Part shown: one piece after another, positions 46,002-54,116 of the stretch
How positions within the stretch are numbered: position 1 is the first letter of the stretch
Layout: every line of letters starts with the position of its first letter
Origin: an uncultured Alphaproteobacteria bacterium
GTDB taxonomy: Bacteria; Pseudomonadota; Alphaproteobacteria; Rhodospirillales; Rhodospirillaceae
Direction of reading: 5' to 3'
Assembly: GCA_902575965.1 (NCBI GenBank)
Contig: CACGTM010000006.1
Span: 1-54,116 of the forward strand
DNA: 54,116 nucleotides
Notes under the pieces: model-generated
Database searches by the model: none
What the model was told of the DNA's origin: nothing
The model's input: the letters and a program-made list of their open reading frames with translations, nothing else
Program-made: the position numbers and the translations under genes

Positions 46002-47399
46002 CTAAATATTATTAATTATGCTAGATGCTTTGATACCTGCTAAGCGCCCAAAAGAAGTAGCTGTTAATAAACCATTACCTGCCAAATATCCCCATGAGGA
46101 AGGACCTGAAATACCTCTTGCTGCACCTCCTCCTGCAAATAGGTTAGGAAATAACCTACCATTACTTTTTTTTACTTGACCATTAGAGTCAACAATTAAT
46201 CCACCCTGGGTATGAAATAGAGCTGGGCTAACCTTTACTGCAAAGTAAGGCGGTGTAAGCACAGGTTTACCAGTAAAATCACGACAGAATATATCCTCTT
46301 TGATTCCTAAAGTTAAGTCTTTTACCTCATCAATAGTTCTTTCAAGAGACTTTGGGAGTTTAGTTACCCTAAGAAGGTCTTGAATATTACTTGCCTCTAA
46401 CACACAGTTAGCTTTTAGAGCGTCATGGTAATCATCAAACTCTTTCATAACATCATGACAACGTTTATCATATATACTCCAAGCAAAATTATTTGGCTGG
46501 TTTAAAATTTCTTTTGCTTGTTCAGAGTACCCCTTAGCTTCATTTGAGAATCTTTCACCGTTAGAGTTAACCTGAAAACCACCCTCCATTATATGTGCCC
46601 ATAGAATTGGAACACCATTTCCATAAGCTAAACCTCCATGACCTTGATATGAATGTATATCTCCTATAGCAGCGTTAAGCTCTGTGCCCCACTTAACAGC
46701 ATCACCTTTATTTCCAGGGTGACCAAAGAAATCCGCGTCTACTATTTCAGGAATATATTCTTCTAACATTTTTTTATTCCCACCAAACCCACAACACGCT
46801 AAAATTAAAGACTTACAAGATATGTCTTCAACCCCGCTATCTTTTCTATAAACCCTTGCCCCCTTTACTACGTCATATTCATCAACAAACAAATTAATTA
46901 CGTTTGCCTCAGTAACGACTGGAATGTCCCTCAAGGCAATAGTATCGTGAAGAGCACCCATTAATTCTGATCCTGTACGGTTTGGAGACCCATGCATTCT
47001 TTTGTTTGAATGACCTGGATAATCAAAGGTGCTTACCAATGACAATGGAACATTACAGCTATCAACCAGCCATTCAACAGTCAGAGCAGACTGATTTGCA
47101 AGATGGGCAGCAATTTCTAAATCAGTCTGGCCCTGAGTTTTCATTTTGATATCATCAAAAAAAGCTTCTGGGCTATCTTTAATATTAAGTTCTTTTTGAA
47201 ATCTACTACCTGCACCGGGAATTAACCCAGTTGACATTGATGTTGTTCCAAGTGCAGAGCTATCTTTCTCAAGAACCATGACAGAAGAACCAGTTAGGTC
47301 GACTGATAATGCAGCCGTTAAACCACATCCACCTCCGCCAACAATCAATACATCAATACCAGTATTAAAAGCTGCATCATTTGAACTTAAAATTGTCAT
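46002..47399 (-). CDS. FAD-dependent oxidoreductase (fumarate reductase/KstD-like)
   Basis: 465 residues with an N-terminal FAD-binding Rossmann motif VLIVGGGGCGLTAAL followed by VLEKDSSALGTTSMSTG, the mid segment GHPGNKGDAVKWGTEL, and a C-terminal FHTQGGLIVDSNGQV and LFAGGGAARGISG segment. This is the flavoprotein family that includes fumarate reductase, 3-ketosteroid-delta1-dehydrogenase and related enone reductases. No signal peptide or heme-binding CxxCH is present, so it is probably cytoplasmic. It lies 7 bp after the solute-binding protein gene and 34 bp before MFS copy 1. Direction of catalysis and substrate are not inferable. Confidence 0.85.
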   Translation of the reverse strand: MTILSSNDAAFNTGIDVLIVGGGGCGLTAALSVDLTGSSVMVLEKDSSALGTTSMSTGLIPGAGSRFQKELNIKDSPEAFFDDIKMKTQGQTDLEIAAHLANQSALTVEWLVDSCNVPLSLVSTFDYPGHSNKRMHGSPNRTGSELMGALHDTIALRDIPVVTEANVINLFVDEYDVVKGARVYRKDSGVEDISCKSLILACCGFGGNKKMLEEYIPEIVDADFFGHPGNKGDAVKWGTELNAAIGDIHSYQGHGGLAYGNGVPILWAHIMEGGFQVNSNGERFSNEAKGYSEQAKEILNQPNNFAWSIYDKRCHDVMKEFDDYHDALKANCVLEASNIQDLLRVTKLPKSLERTIDEVKDLTLGIKEDIFCRDFTGKPVLTPPYFAVKVSPALFHTQGGLIVDSNGQVKKSNGRLFPNLFAGGGAARGISGPSSWGYLAGNGLLTATSFGRLAGIKASSIINNI

Positions 47400-47406
47400 A
47401 TATTAT

Positions 47407-48912
47407 CTACTTTTTGAAGTATAATTTGTTATAGTCTATATGACCGACTTCAATATAGTACCCAAGTAGGTCTTTGTTTACAGCATCAAACCTGGATGTT
47501 TCGTACAATAGAATTGCCGGAGCCAATTCTAATTGATACCGCATAACATCCTGAGTAAGCCTTCTCCTTTCCTCAATGTTAAAAGCTGATTGTGCTTTCT
47601 CAATTAATGGCATTATAGACTGATCACAAAACCAAGGCTTTGACCAAAAGCAAGAATGCCTTACAAGGGGGGTAAGTGCATCTAGAGTAGGATTAACTCC
47701 GTAATCTATCCCAATTGCTTCACCCTTCCATTTGCCCTGATAAACACCCCGTGCATATTGTGAGGCTGGAATTCTTGTAATTGATAAATTTACATCAACT
47801 TTTGAAAGGTCTGAAGCAACTTGTTGATATACCTGACTGGAATATGAAGCTGCACTTAGAAGTATTTCAGCAGTAAAAGAAAAACCATTGGGGTAACCAG
47901 CTTCTTTAAGAAGTCCTCTGGCTTTTTTGATGTCATATGGCCACGGTTCAATATTAGGATCCCACCCAAAAGCAAAGCTGGGAGCGGTTTGCGTAGCCAT
48001 GTGAACTTTATTGCTAAGTAATTTGCTAACAATTACTTCTCTGTTAACTGCAAAATTAAGTGCCCTTCTAACTCTAACATCCTTTAATGGTGAGTCCTTT
48101 TCAGTAATAAAAGCCAAAACCTGCATACTTGGATCAAAACCTCGACTAACAAAATGCCCTGAATCTTCAATCATATAAACCTCATCTGGACCAAGTTGCA
48201 CAGCAATATGAAAACGACCTGAGAGAAAACCCTGGATTCTAGAGACAGCATCTGGTGCAGTTACAAGTTCAATATTTTCAACGTTTGACTTCCTCCAAGC
48301 TTGCTTAAATCTTTCAAGAATAACTCGAGAAACATCCCAGGACTTAACCATATATGGACCGGTGCCAATAGGTAAATCAGCAAACCCTTCTTCACCAACT
48401 TCTTTCCAGTAGTTAGGAGGAACAATCTTTAAGGAAGCTATTTTATGAGGTAACAAAATATCTGGCGAAGAAGTTCTTATTCTTATGGTATAATCGTCTA
48501 AGGCTTCAATAGAAGAGATACCATCAAGCTCAGCTGTAACATTCCAAGATCTTCCTTGATCAGACTGAAGTAGATTAAACGAGAATACAACCGAGTTGGA
48601 ATTGAATGGCTCACCATTTGAAAAAGTAACATTTTTTCTAAGAAAAAATAACCATGTCAGTTCATTCTCATACTGCCAACTCTCTGCAAGTAATGGGACT
48701 GGGGTTGCCTGTTGACTAACTCTGGTTAAACCCTCAAACATTGCAGCATGAGTATAAAGACTAGGTAAACCAGTTGTCGTTTTAAATGGGTTTCCTCTGG
48801 AGGTTGGTAAACTAGTAATTCCAACTTTTACAATATCTTTAGAAAGAAGAGGTGTGATTAGATAATTAATAAATAAAATAAGAATTAAAAAATTTTTTAA
48901 TAAGTTAAACAT
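47407..48912 (-). CDS. Family 5 extracellular solute-binding protein (orphan)
   Basis: 501 residues with a signal peptide (FLILILFINYLITPLLS-K) and the SBP_bac_5 fold: MFEGLTRVSQQATPVPLLAESW, FLRKNVTFSNGEPFNS, VKVGITSLP at the mature N-terminus and VRRALNFAVNREVIV with AGYPNGF later. These normally feed peptide/nickel/opine-type ABC importers. No permease (DppB/DppC-like) or ATPase gene lies in the window, so it is an orphan here. There is no lipobox Cys. It sits between the monooxygenase and the flavoprotein with gaps of 9 and 7 bp, so it is part of the same operon. Confidence 0.9.
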   Translation of the reverse strand: MFNLLKNFLILILFINYLITPLLSKDIVKVGITSLPTSRGNPFKTTTGLPSLYTHAAMFEGLTRVSQQATPVPLLAESWQYENELTWLFFLRKNVTFSNGEPFNSNSVVFSFNLLQSDQGRSWNVTAELDGISSIEALDDYTIRIRTSSPDILLPHKIASLKIVPPNYWKEVGEEGFADLPIGTGPYMVKSWDVSRVILERFKQAWRKSNVENIELVTAPDAVSRIQGFLSGRFHIAVQLGPDEVYMIEDSGHFVSRGFDPSMQVLAFITEKDSPLKDVRVRRALNFAVNREVIVSKLLSNKVHMATQTAPSFAFGWDPNIEPWPYDIKKARGLLKEAGYPNGFSFTAEILLSAASYSSQVYQQVASDLSKVDVNLSITRIPASQYARGVYQGKWKGEAIGIDYGVNPTLDALTPLVRHSCFWSKPWFCDQSIMPLIEKAQSAFNIEERRRLTQDVMRYQLELAPAILLYETSRFDAVNKDLLGYYIEVGHIDYNKLYFKK

Positions 48913-48921
48913 ATAACATCT

Positions 48922-50106
48922 TTAAACTTTTACTCTTGGCGCATCATATTCATATAAAATTTTTCCTCTTTGTGCCCTGTCAGAGTCTAAATCCTCTCGT
49001 GAAGAAATCTTTTGGAACAATTGACCAGCTTCCCTTGATTGCAACTGACACCATGCAGTTCTGTCAATTCTCTCATTTTCATAACTTTCAAATATTTTCC
49101 TAGGATTTTCATATTTAACAAAACACCTTGATAGAACAATAGCATCTTCAATTGACATTGCAGCACCTTGAGCCATAAATGGTAACATAGGATGTGCTGC
49201 ATCTCCAAGAATCGTAACTCTATTCTCGCTCCAACTCCCTAGAGGATTTCTATCAAATAAACCCCACTTATAACACTCATCTTGTGGAGTAGCAGAAATA
49301 ATATTTCTTACATCTTGATGCCAGTCTTTAAACTCAGCTAACGCCTGATCAACGGAGGACCTTACTGTCCAGCCCTCTTCATGCCAATCTTTAACATTTG
49401 AAATTGCAACATAGTTTTTAAACCTGCCTGACTTGACCGTATATTCCACAATATGTTTTTTGGGACCAATCCAAATATTTATTTCTGGACCTCGTTGATG
49501 TTCAGGAAGTGATTCTACTGGCATAAGGCCTCTCCAGGCCAAGTTACCAGTATAATTAGGGTTATCCGATGCTTTAATAATTTTCCTTACTAATGAGTGA
49601 ATACCATCACAACCAATCAAAAACTCACCCTCTACAACTAAATTATTATTAAACTTAGCAGTTACAAAGCTCTCTGACTGAAAAAAATCAATCAATTCAT
49701 GGTTAACTTTAATGCAATTCATATCATTACGTTTTACTGAATTGTATAAAGAAGAATGAATATTCACACGATGCACGTCATAATAGGGATGACCATACTT
49801 TTTAGTGAAATCATCACCTAAATCAGTTGTGCTCATCTCTTTGCCAGTTTGATAATGCCTAACTATGGTCTTCTTTGGCAAAGTAGCATCTTTTTCAATT
49901 TCTTTCAGTACACCTAATGAATCGAGAGAACGTGTAGCATTTGGAGTTAACATTACACCTGCACCAACCTCTTTAATCTCTGGTGCTTTTTCAAAAACAA
50001 GTACCTGTTGATTAAGTCTTTGTAATGCCAATGCTAACGAGAGACCTCCTATTCCAGCACCGATGATAATATATTTACACTTATGTGTATTGTTTGTTTT
50101 TTTCAT
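48922..50106 (-). CDS. FAD-dependent monooxygenase, salicylate hydroxylase-like
   Basis: 394-residue class A flavin monooxygenase. N-terminal GAGIGG at residues 16-21 then EKAPEIKEVGAGVMLTPNATRSL, the DG motif GCDGIHSLVRK (about residue 165) and the GD motif VTILGDAAHPMLPFMAQGA (about residue 300). These are the hallmarks of aromatic ring hydroxylases such as salicylate or 3-hydroxybenzoate hydroxylase. Exact substrate unknown. It is second in the operon, 46 bp after MFS copy 2, supporting a role on the imported compound. Confidence 0.9.
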   Translation of the reverse strand: MKKTNNTHKCKYIIIGAGIGGLSLALALQRLNQQVLVFEKAPEIKEVGAGVMLTPNATRSLDSLGVLKEIEKDATLPKKTIVRHYQTGKEMSTTDLGDDFTKKYGHPYYDVHRVNIHSSLYNSVKRNDMNCIKVNHELIDFFQSESFVTAKFNNNLVVEGEFLIGCDGIHSLVRKIIKASDNPNYTGNLAWRGLMPVESLPEHQRGPEINIWIGPKKHIVEYTVKSGRFKNYVAISNVKDWHEEGWTVRSSVDQALAEFKDWHQDVRNIISATPQDECYKWGLFDRNPLGSWSENRVTILGDAAHPMLPFMAQGAAMSIEDAIVLSRCFVKYENPRKIFESYENERIDRTAWCQLQSREAGQLFQKISSREDLDSDRAQRGKILYEYDAPRVKV

Positions 50107-50152
50107 ACTAATAAGCTTTTTAAAAAAATATATTCATTTATAGCGTGTATCT

Positions 50153-51400
50153 CTAATTTGAATATCTATATCTACCTAGAGTCAATAACAACATTGATCC
50201 TCCAATAAGTAATCCAGATGAAAGAAAAAGAATAGGATCATAAGTATTAAAGGTATCTTTGACATACCCAAACAAAGGGGCACCTATCCCAGCACTTATT
50301 TTAAATACAGCATATAAAAAACTATAAATAAGACCATAATTTTTCTGACCAAAATATCTACTCACCAAGAAAGACATAAGATCAAATTCTGCACCAGCTG
50401 CTAAACCAATTAAAACTCCAGCAAACATTGCTGCTCCAACACCACCAAAACCTGTAGCAAGGATTAAACATGAAATGGCAGGTAATGATAATAATACAAG
50501 TGCGACACCCGGGGCCCAAAATCTATCAACCAAATAACCTGTTATTAGACGACCTGCAATAACAGATGGCCCTATGACACCAGCTATTTTTGCACCATCA
50601 ATTAATGAGATATCTCTATCAATGAGCATAAGTACAAAATTAGAAATTAAACCTGCTATGGAAAGCCCTATTATTATGAAAGCTAAATTAATTACCCAAT
50701 AGCGGTAACCATATAGCACCTCACTAACCTTCAACCCTTTTTGTATCAAATTATCTTTGAATTCATTATTGGAACCTTTTTCTACAACATCTTTTCTATC
50801 CACAAGAAAGAAATATGCTAAAGGAAAAGAAATAAAAGCAGGCAAGGCTGCTAAACCAAGATAGGTGAATCTCCAACCAAACTCAGTAATTAACCAAGTG
50901 GCATAAACTGGGAGAAAGGTTGCACTAACTCCTGTCCCGGCAAGAGCTATTCCTAACGCTTTACCTCTCCCAATATTAAACCAATCAACTATTAATCTCG
51001 TCCATGTAATTGGAACGGTACCAACTCCAACTATTGCTGTTAAGAATGCTATTAAGTAAAATGTCCACAGAGGACCAGTAAATAAACCTAAAGAGGCCAT
51101 TCCAATAGCCATTCCAATAATAGAAAATAGTGTGATATTTCTCACACCCCTTTTATCAACCATCCACCCCAAAATTGGTGCCGCAATTAGGTTTCCTAAA
51201 GTAAACCAGGAATAGATTCCCTGAACTTCTGCTTTTGTCCATGAAAACTCTACTGTTAGTTTTGCAGTAATGACACCAGAGGTATATATGGGTATTGCCC
51301 CAAGTCCACAAGCAAGTCCAATTCCAGCTATGAGTACAATTTTCCACCCCCGTTTAAATTCTTCCACAGAAGTGTATTCTGCACCTCTTTTTTCTTCCAT
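50153..51400 (-). CDS. MFS transporter (monocarboxylate/oxalate-like), copy 2
   Basis: 415 residues with about 12 predicted membrane helices and a hydrophilic N-terminus of about 15 residues. MFS motif GWMVDKRGVRNITLFS after TM2, TWTRLIVDWFNIGRGKALGIALAGTG in TM4-TM5, and the central loop VDRKDVVEKG. Paralogous to the transporter at 44759-45967; the two bracket the operon. It is the first gene, reading away from the EthD-like gene across a 172-bp divergent region; GAAGG lies 7 nt before ATG 51400. Confidence 0.88.
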   Translation of the reverse strand: MEEKRGAEYTSVEEFKRGWKIVLIAGIGLACGLGAIPIYTSGVITAKLTVEFSWTKAEVQGIYSWFTLGNLIAAPILGWMVDKRGVRNITLFSIIGMAIGMASLGLFTGPLWTFYLIAFLTAIVGVGTVPITWTRLIVDWFNIGRGKALGIALAGTGVSATFLPVYATWLITEFGWRFTYLGLAALPAFISFPLAYFFLVDRKDVVEKGSNNEFKDNLIQKGLKVSEVLYGYRYWVINLAFIIIGLSIAGLISNFVLMLIDRDISLIDGAKIAGVIGPSVIAGRLITGYLVDRFWAPGVALVLLSLPAISCLILATGFGGVGAAMFAGVLIGLAAGAEFDLMSFLVSRYFGQKNYGLIYSFLYAVFKISAGIGAPLFGYVKDTFNTYDPILFLSSGLLIGGSMLLLTLGRYRYSN

Positions 51401-51517
51401 AAGCTTACCTTCTTGAAATAATTATCCTAATAAAGTGATTGGAAATATTTGTTATTACAGACCAATTATTAAAATTAATGATAATCAAATATATATTTAA
51501 TTTAAGTTAATAAATAC

Positions 51518-51523
51518 TATACT
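51518..51523 (+). promoter_or_regulatory. Candidate -10 for the EthD-like operon
   Basis: TATACT lies 50 bp before the EthD-like start; the -35 region at 17 bp is poor (TTTAAT-like). The 172-bp divergent gap (51401-51572) must hold promoters for both operons but shows no strong palindrome. Confidence 0.3.
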
Positions 51524-51572
51524 CATTAATAAAAAAAACTACCAATATTAAGCCACTCAGAAGGAAAATTTA

Positions 51573-52484
51573 ATGTCTTTATGCGATATTGAGAACAAAG
51601 CTAAAATTTGCAGAATTACCTGCGGCTGGAAAAAACCTGAGCTTCCAATAGACTGGGTTAGGCTCTACTGGCGAGATGTACATAGTCCAGCAATTTCTAG
51701 AAGATTAGGGATTTTTGACTATAGACACTATCAATACGATAACGTTATTGAAAACCTATTATCTCATATTGATGATATAAGCTATTCATGTGATATCAAT
51801 GAACAATTAATGTGGACCTCAGATGTTAGGTATAAGTCTGAACAAGACTTAAGTCTTTTTGACTCTTCTCCAATCGATGAAGCAAAAAAAGCTTTACTGG
51901 GTGATATAGATCTAATTGTTGATAAAAGTACAACTTATAGGGCAGTTAATAGTAATGCTCACACTTTTATAGATATCTCCAAAACTTCTACACCGCAAGG
52001 ATCATATAATCTTCCTACATTTGTCTTATTTTTAAAAAAAAAATCAAAGGAAGAAGAATTCAGAAATTTCTTAAATAGCTTATCTTTGAACCTATCAGGT
52101 CATAATGGAGTGATAAGATTAAGGTTAAGCCTCTTTGATGAACCTGATATGGACAAAGAGAAAAAAGCTGGTTACCCAATTAAAACTCACCCAAAGGAAC
52201 AACAATACCAAGCATCTATAGAGCTTGTCTTAGACAAATTTGAAAGAGGGAAGGAATTATTTACTGATATCAATGAGTCACTAGCAAAAGAGCATATAAA
52301 AGAAATTCACACATATCCTGTGAGAGCAGTGTATACAAGTATTTATGCGTCTAAGCCAACAATTGTGGGGCTAAGGGGGTACCCTGCATATCAAGCAATA
52401 AAGGCACTTAATGCAGACAACCAGAAAAATCCCTTTCTATTAGAATGGATGTATGGAGATATTGCAAAAGAATTTAATGACTAG
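51573..52484 (+). CDS. EthD-like two-domain protein (dimeric alpha-beta barrel)
   Basis: 303 residues, not confidently named. The YWRDVHSPA segment (residues 32-40) with a following tyrosine-rich stretch (FDYRHYQYD) resembles the EthD/DABB-type motif, and the second half (about residues 150-260: TFVLFLKKKSKEEEFRNFL, then RLRLSLFDEP) looks like a second ferredoxin-like unit. EthD proteins accompany several ring- and ether-degrading oxygenases, sometimes as cyclases or accessory subunits. No signal or membrane segment. AGAAGGA eight bases before ATG 51573 is a good RBS. It is followed by the MmgE/PrpD gene after 10 bp. Confidence 0.55.
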   Translation: MSLCDIENKAKICRITCGWKKPELPIDWVRLYWRDVHSPAISRRLGIFDYRHYQYDNVIENLLSHIDDISYSCDINEQLMWTSDVRYKSEQDLSLFDSSPIDEAKKALLGDIDLIVDKSTTYRAVNSNAHTFIDISKTSTPQGSYNLPTFVLFLKKKSKEEEFRNFLNSLSLNLSGHNGVIRLRLSLFDEPDMDKEKKAGYPIKTHPKEQQYQASIELVLDKFERGKELFTDINESLAKEHIKEIHTYPVRAVYTSIYASKPTIVGLRGYPAYQAIKALNADNQKNPFLLEWMYGDIAKEFND

Positions 52485-52494
52485 GGAAAACATT

Positions 52495-53859
52495 ATGATA
52501 GAAACTGTGTCAAATGAACTTACCAACTTTATGTACAAATGGAAAGAAAAGGGAGTCCCTAAAGAAGTTACTCATGAAGCAAAAAGGTTATTTTTAAATC
52601 AACTTAAAGCATCAGTCGGTGCAACGAAAACAGAAGCTATAAAAATTTTAAATGAACAAACAAAGGAAAATGAAAACTTAGAAAAAACATCCCAAATAAT
52701 TTGGCTAGGAAGACAAGCAGATTTAGAGAGTGCAGCAATAGTCAATGGGGCACTATTTGAGGTTTTAGATTTCCATGATACTTATATCCCCTGCTATATG
52801 CATGCTACCTCCGCCGTTCTTCCAGCACTGATGGCTGTTGCAGAGGAAAGAGAATATTCTGGTTTAGATTTTTTAGAATCTTTAGCACTTGGAATGGAAG
52901 TTGAATTAGCCATAGCTTCAATATTAATGCCAACAGCATACTATAGGGGGTATGTTCCTGCCGGCCTAACTGGAAGTGTTGGTGCAGCTGCAGCATGTAG
53001 TATTTTGACGAATATAGGGCCTGAGAAAACACAAAATGCAATTTCCATTGCTATGTGCACCTCATTTGGACTTTATGTTTCAGTTGGGAGCATGACATTG
53101 CCCTATATTACTGGAGCAACAGCTAGGTCTGGACTAAACGCATTTCAACTTGCTGAGAAGGGCTTTGATGGTCCTGCAACTGCTTTTGAAGGCGAAAAAG
53201 GTATGCTAGTTACTCACTCAGACGAAAATAAAGATAAAATCAATAAAGTTCTTTCCTCTATAGGCGATAAATGGAAGATCTTTGGACAAACCTATAAAAC
53301 GGTCCCAACAGAAACAATAACGCATGGGCCAATAGAATTAATCTTAAAGGTTTTAGATCGATCAGGTGGAAAAGAGATTAAAAAAATTGATTTTTTTGTC
53401 TGTCCAATCGTTAAAGAAATATGTGATGAACGGATGGAGCGCTTTGGCTTGCCAAGTAGTGAACTAACTGCAAGGTTTGATTTATGCTTTTGTGCAGCCG
53501 CGGCATGGGTTCGTGGAAAATTTACTTTAGAAGAAATGAAAGAAGAAGCATACAAGGATGATAAAATATTAGATTTAAGAAACAAAATTAATTTGATACC
53601 AGATCAAAGCAGAAAAACCTTTGAAGGATGCTCCATTAAAGTAGAATACTTGGATGGGAGTAAGGACAGTGATAATGTTGATTATTTTTTAGGAAGTCCA
53701 CAAAATCAAATGACTGATAATCAACTCTCAAATTTATTTTTACAATCTTCTAAAGGGTTTATAAATGAAAAAAAAGTAAATATTATTCTACAAGATTTAT
53801 GGGGTCTTGAAGAGGAACAAAATATTAAAAAATTTATTAGTCAATTAAAATTGAATTAG
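52495..53859 (+). CDS. MmgE/PrpD family protein
   Basis: About 454 residues of the MmgE/PrpD fold, which includes 2-methylcitrate dehydratase, cis-aconitate decarboxylase and iminodisuccinate epimerase. Visible: ALFEVLDFHDTYIPCYMHATSAVLPALMA (substrate pocket His and Asp), EVELAIASILMP, GLTGSVGAAAA, AISIAMCTSFGL and TITHGPIELILKV. ATG 52495 is preferred because AGGG lies eight bases upstream at the end of the EthD gene; upstream ATGs at 52453 and 52477 overlap that gene. Substrate unknown, but dehydration or isomerisation of a tricarboxylate-like or cyclic acid fits the locus. Confidence 0.88.
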   Translation: MIETVSNELTNFMYKWKEKGVPKEVTHEAKRLFLNQLKASVGATKTEAIKILNEQTKENENLEKTSQIIWLGRQADLESAAIVNGALFEVLDFHDTYIPCYMHATSAVLPALMAVAEEREYSGLDFLESLALGMEVELAIASILMPTAYYRGYVPAGLTGSVGAAAACSILTNIGPEKTQNAISIAMCTSFGLYVSVGSMTLPYITGATARSGLNAFQLAEKGFDGPATAFEGEKGMLVTHSDENKDKINKVLSSIGDKWKIFGQTYKTVPTETITHGPIELILKVLDRSGGKEIKKIDFFVCPIVKEICDERMERFGLPSSELTARFDLCFCAAAAWVRGKFTLEEMKEEAYKDDKILDLRNKINLIPDQSRKTFEGCSIKVEYLDGSKDSDNVDYFLGSPQNQMTDNQLSNLFLQSSKGFINEKKVNIILQDLWGLEEEQNIKKFISQLKLN

Positions 53860-53868
53860 AAGAAAAAT

Positions 53869-54116
53869 ATGACATTACTTAAGATCAACAAAGATGAAAT
53901 CTTTTGGTACAAAATTAGTGGGGAGGGAGAGCCCTTAGTTCATATACATGGGTCGGCATTTGGGCATAAAAACTTTGAAAAGATGACACCATATATGTTG
54001 AATAAGTTTCAGGTCATTGATTTTGATCTTATAGGATATGGAGATAGTAAAGGTAAAAACCGTCAAGGGGGAATTGAGGGAATCGCAGATCAAGTAAGTG
54101 ACTTTATAAAGGCGCT
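53869..54116 (+). CDS. Alpha/beta-hydrolase, 3'-truncated by window end
   Basis: This frame starts with ATG 9 bp after the MmgE/PrpD stop (AGAAG six bases upstream) and stays open to the window end, about 82 residues visible. It shows GEGEPLVHIHGSAFGHKNF (the oxyanion HG motif) and FQVIDFDLIGYGDS, the N-terminal half of the fold seen in meta-cleavage hydrolases and lactonases. The nucleophile elbow lies beyond the window. It is likely co-transcribed with the EthD and MmgE/PrpD genes. Confidence 0.8.
   Translation, partial: MTLLKINKDEIFWYKISGEGEPLVHIHGSAFGHKNFEKMTPYMLNKFQVIDFDLIGYGDSKGKNRQGGIEGIADQVSDFIKA

Noticed and set aside
1-54116. tRNAs, CRISPR arrays, insertion sequences, prophage or attachment sites
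   Set aside because: Looked for cloverleaf segments, spaced direct repeats, transposase motifs and terminal repeats; none seen by eye.

Overview
The window reads as chromosomal DNA of an AT-rich, Gram-negative alphaproteobacterium, probably a free-living marine type. Visible evidence: (i) an alphaproteobacterial-style division/cell-wall (dcw) cluster that runs on past ftsZ into lpxC-bamD-recN-ligA; (ii) FtsZ, FtsA and SspB with tails typical of that class; (iii) a type A RNase P RNA; (iv) outer-membrane genes (lpxC, bamD, mlaA/mlaC, a TonB-dependent receptor); and (v) a DmdC-like acyl-CoA dehydrogenase. Base composition is low GC throughout. I cannot name the genus. No tRNA, rRNA, CRISPR array, insertion sequence or prophage was seen.

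Layout. 1-2492 (+): end of sspB, a small alpha/beta hydrolase, and a probable Tat-exported M24 peptidase-like protein. 2502-26675 (all -): a nearly unbroken 20-gene run, in transcription order mraZ-rsmH-ftsL-ftsI-murE-murF-mraY-murD-ftsW-murG-murC-murB-ddl-ftsQ-ftsA-ftsZ-lpxC-bamD-recN-ligA. Most junctions overlap or are under 15 bp; the only large gap is 357 bp between ftsZ and lpxC. It encodes cytoplasmic peptidoglycan precursor synthesis, the lipid I step, septal synthesis, the Z ring and its membrane anchor, the committed step of lipid A synthesis and outer-membrane protein assembly. ftsA is split by an apparent one-base excess in a run of eight C (- strand).

26870-37525: rnpB with a good promoter, an AmpD-type amidase, a DmdC-like acyl-CoA dehydrogenase (+), a (-) housekeeping group (metF, uvrD/pcrA-type helicase, prmA, aminopeptidase P), then mlaA-mlaC (+) for outer-membrane lipid asymmetry. 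A strong bidirectional hairpin terminator follows. 37584-44754: a TonB-dependent receptor with an operator-like palindrome upstream, ettA, a TPR/glycosyltransferase-like protein and an exported alpha/beta hydrolase.

44759-54116: an accessory, catabolic-looking locus of two divergent operons. The (-) operon is MFS transporter, FAD aromatic-type monooxygenase, family 5 solute-binding protein, fumarate-reductase/ketosteroid-dehydrogenase-like flavoprotein, second MFS transporter. The (+) operon is an EthD-like two-domain protein, an MmgE/PrpD protein, and an alpha/beta hydrolase cut by the window end. Together they suggest uptake, hydroxylation, reduction or desaturation, and hydrolytic opening of an unidentified, possibly cyclic, organic acid. 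This is the best candidate here for an undescribed pathway.
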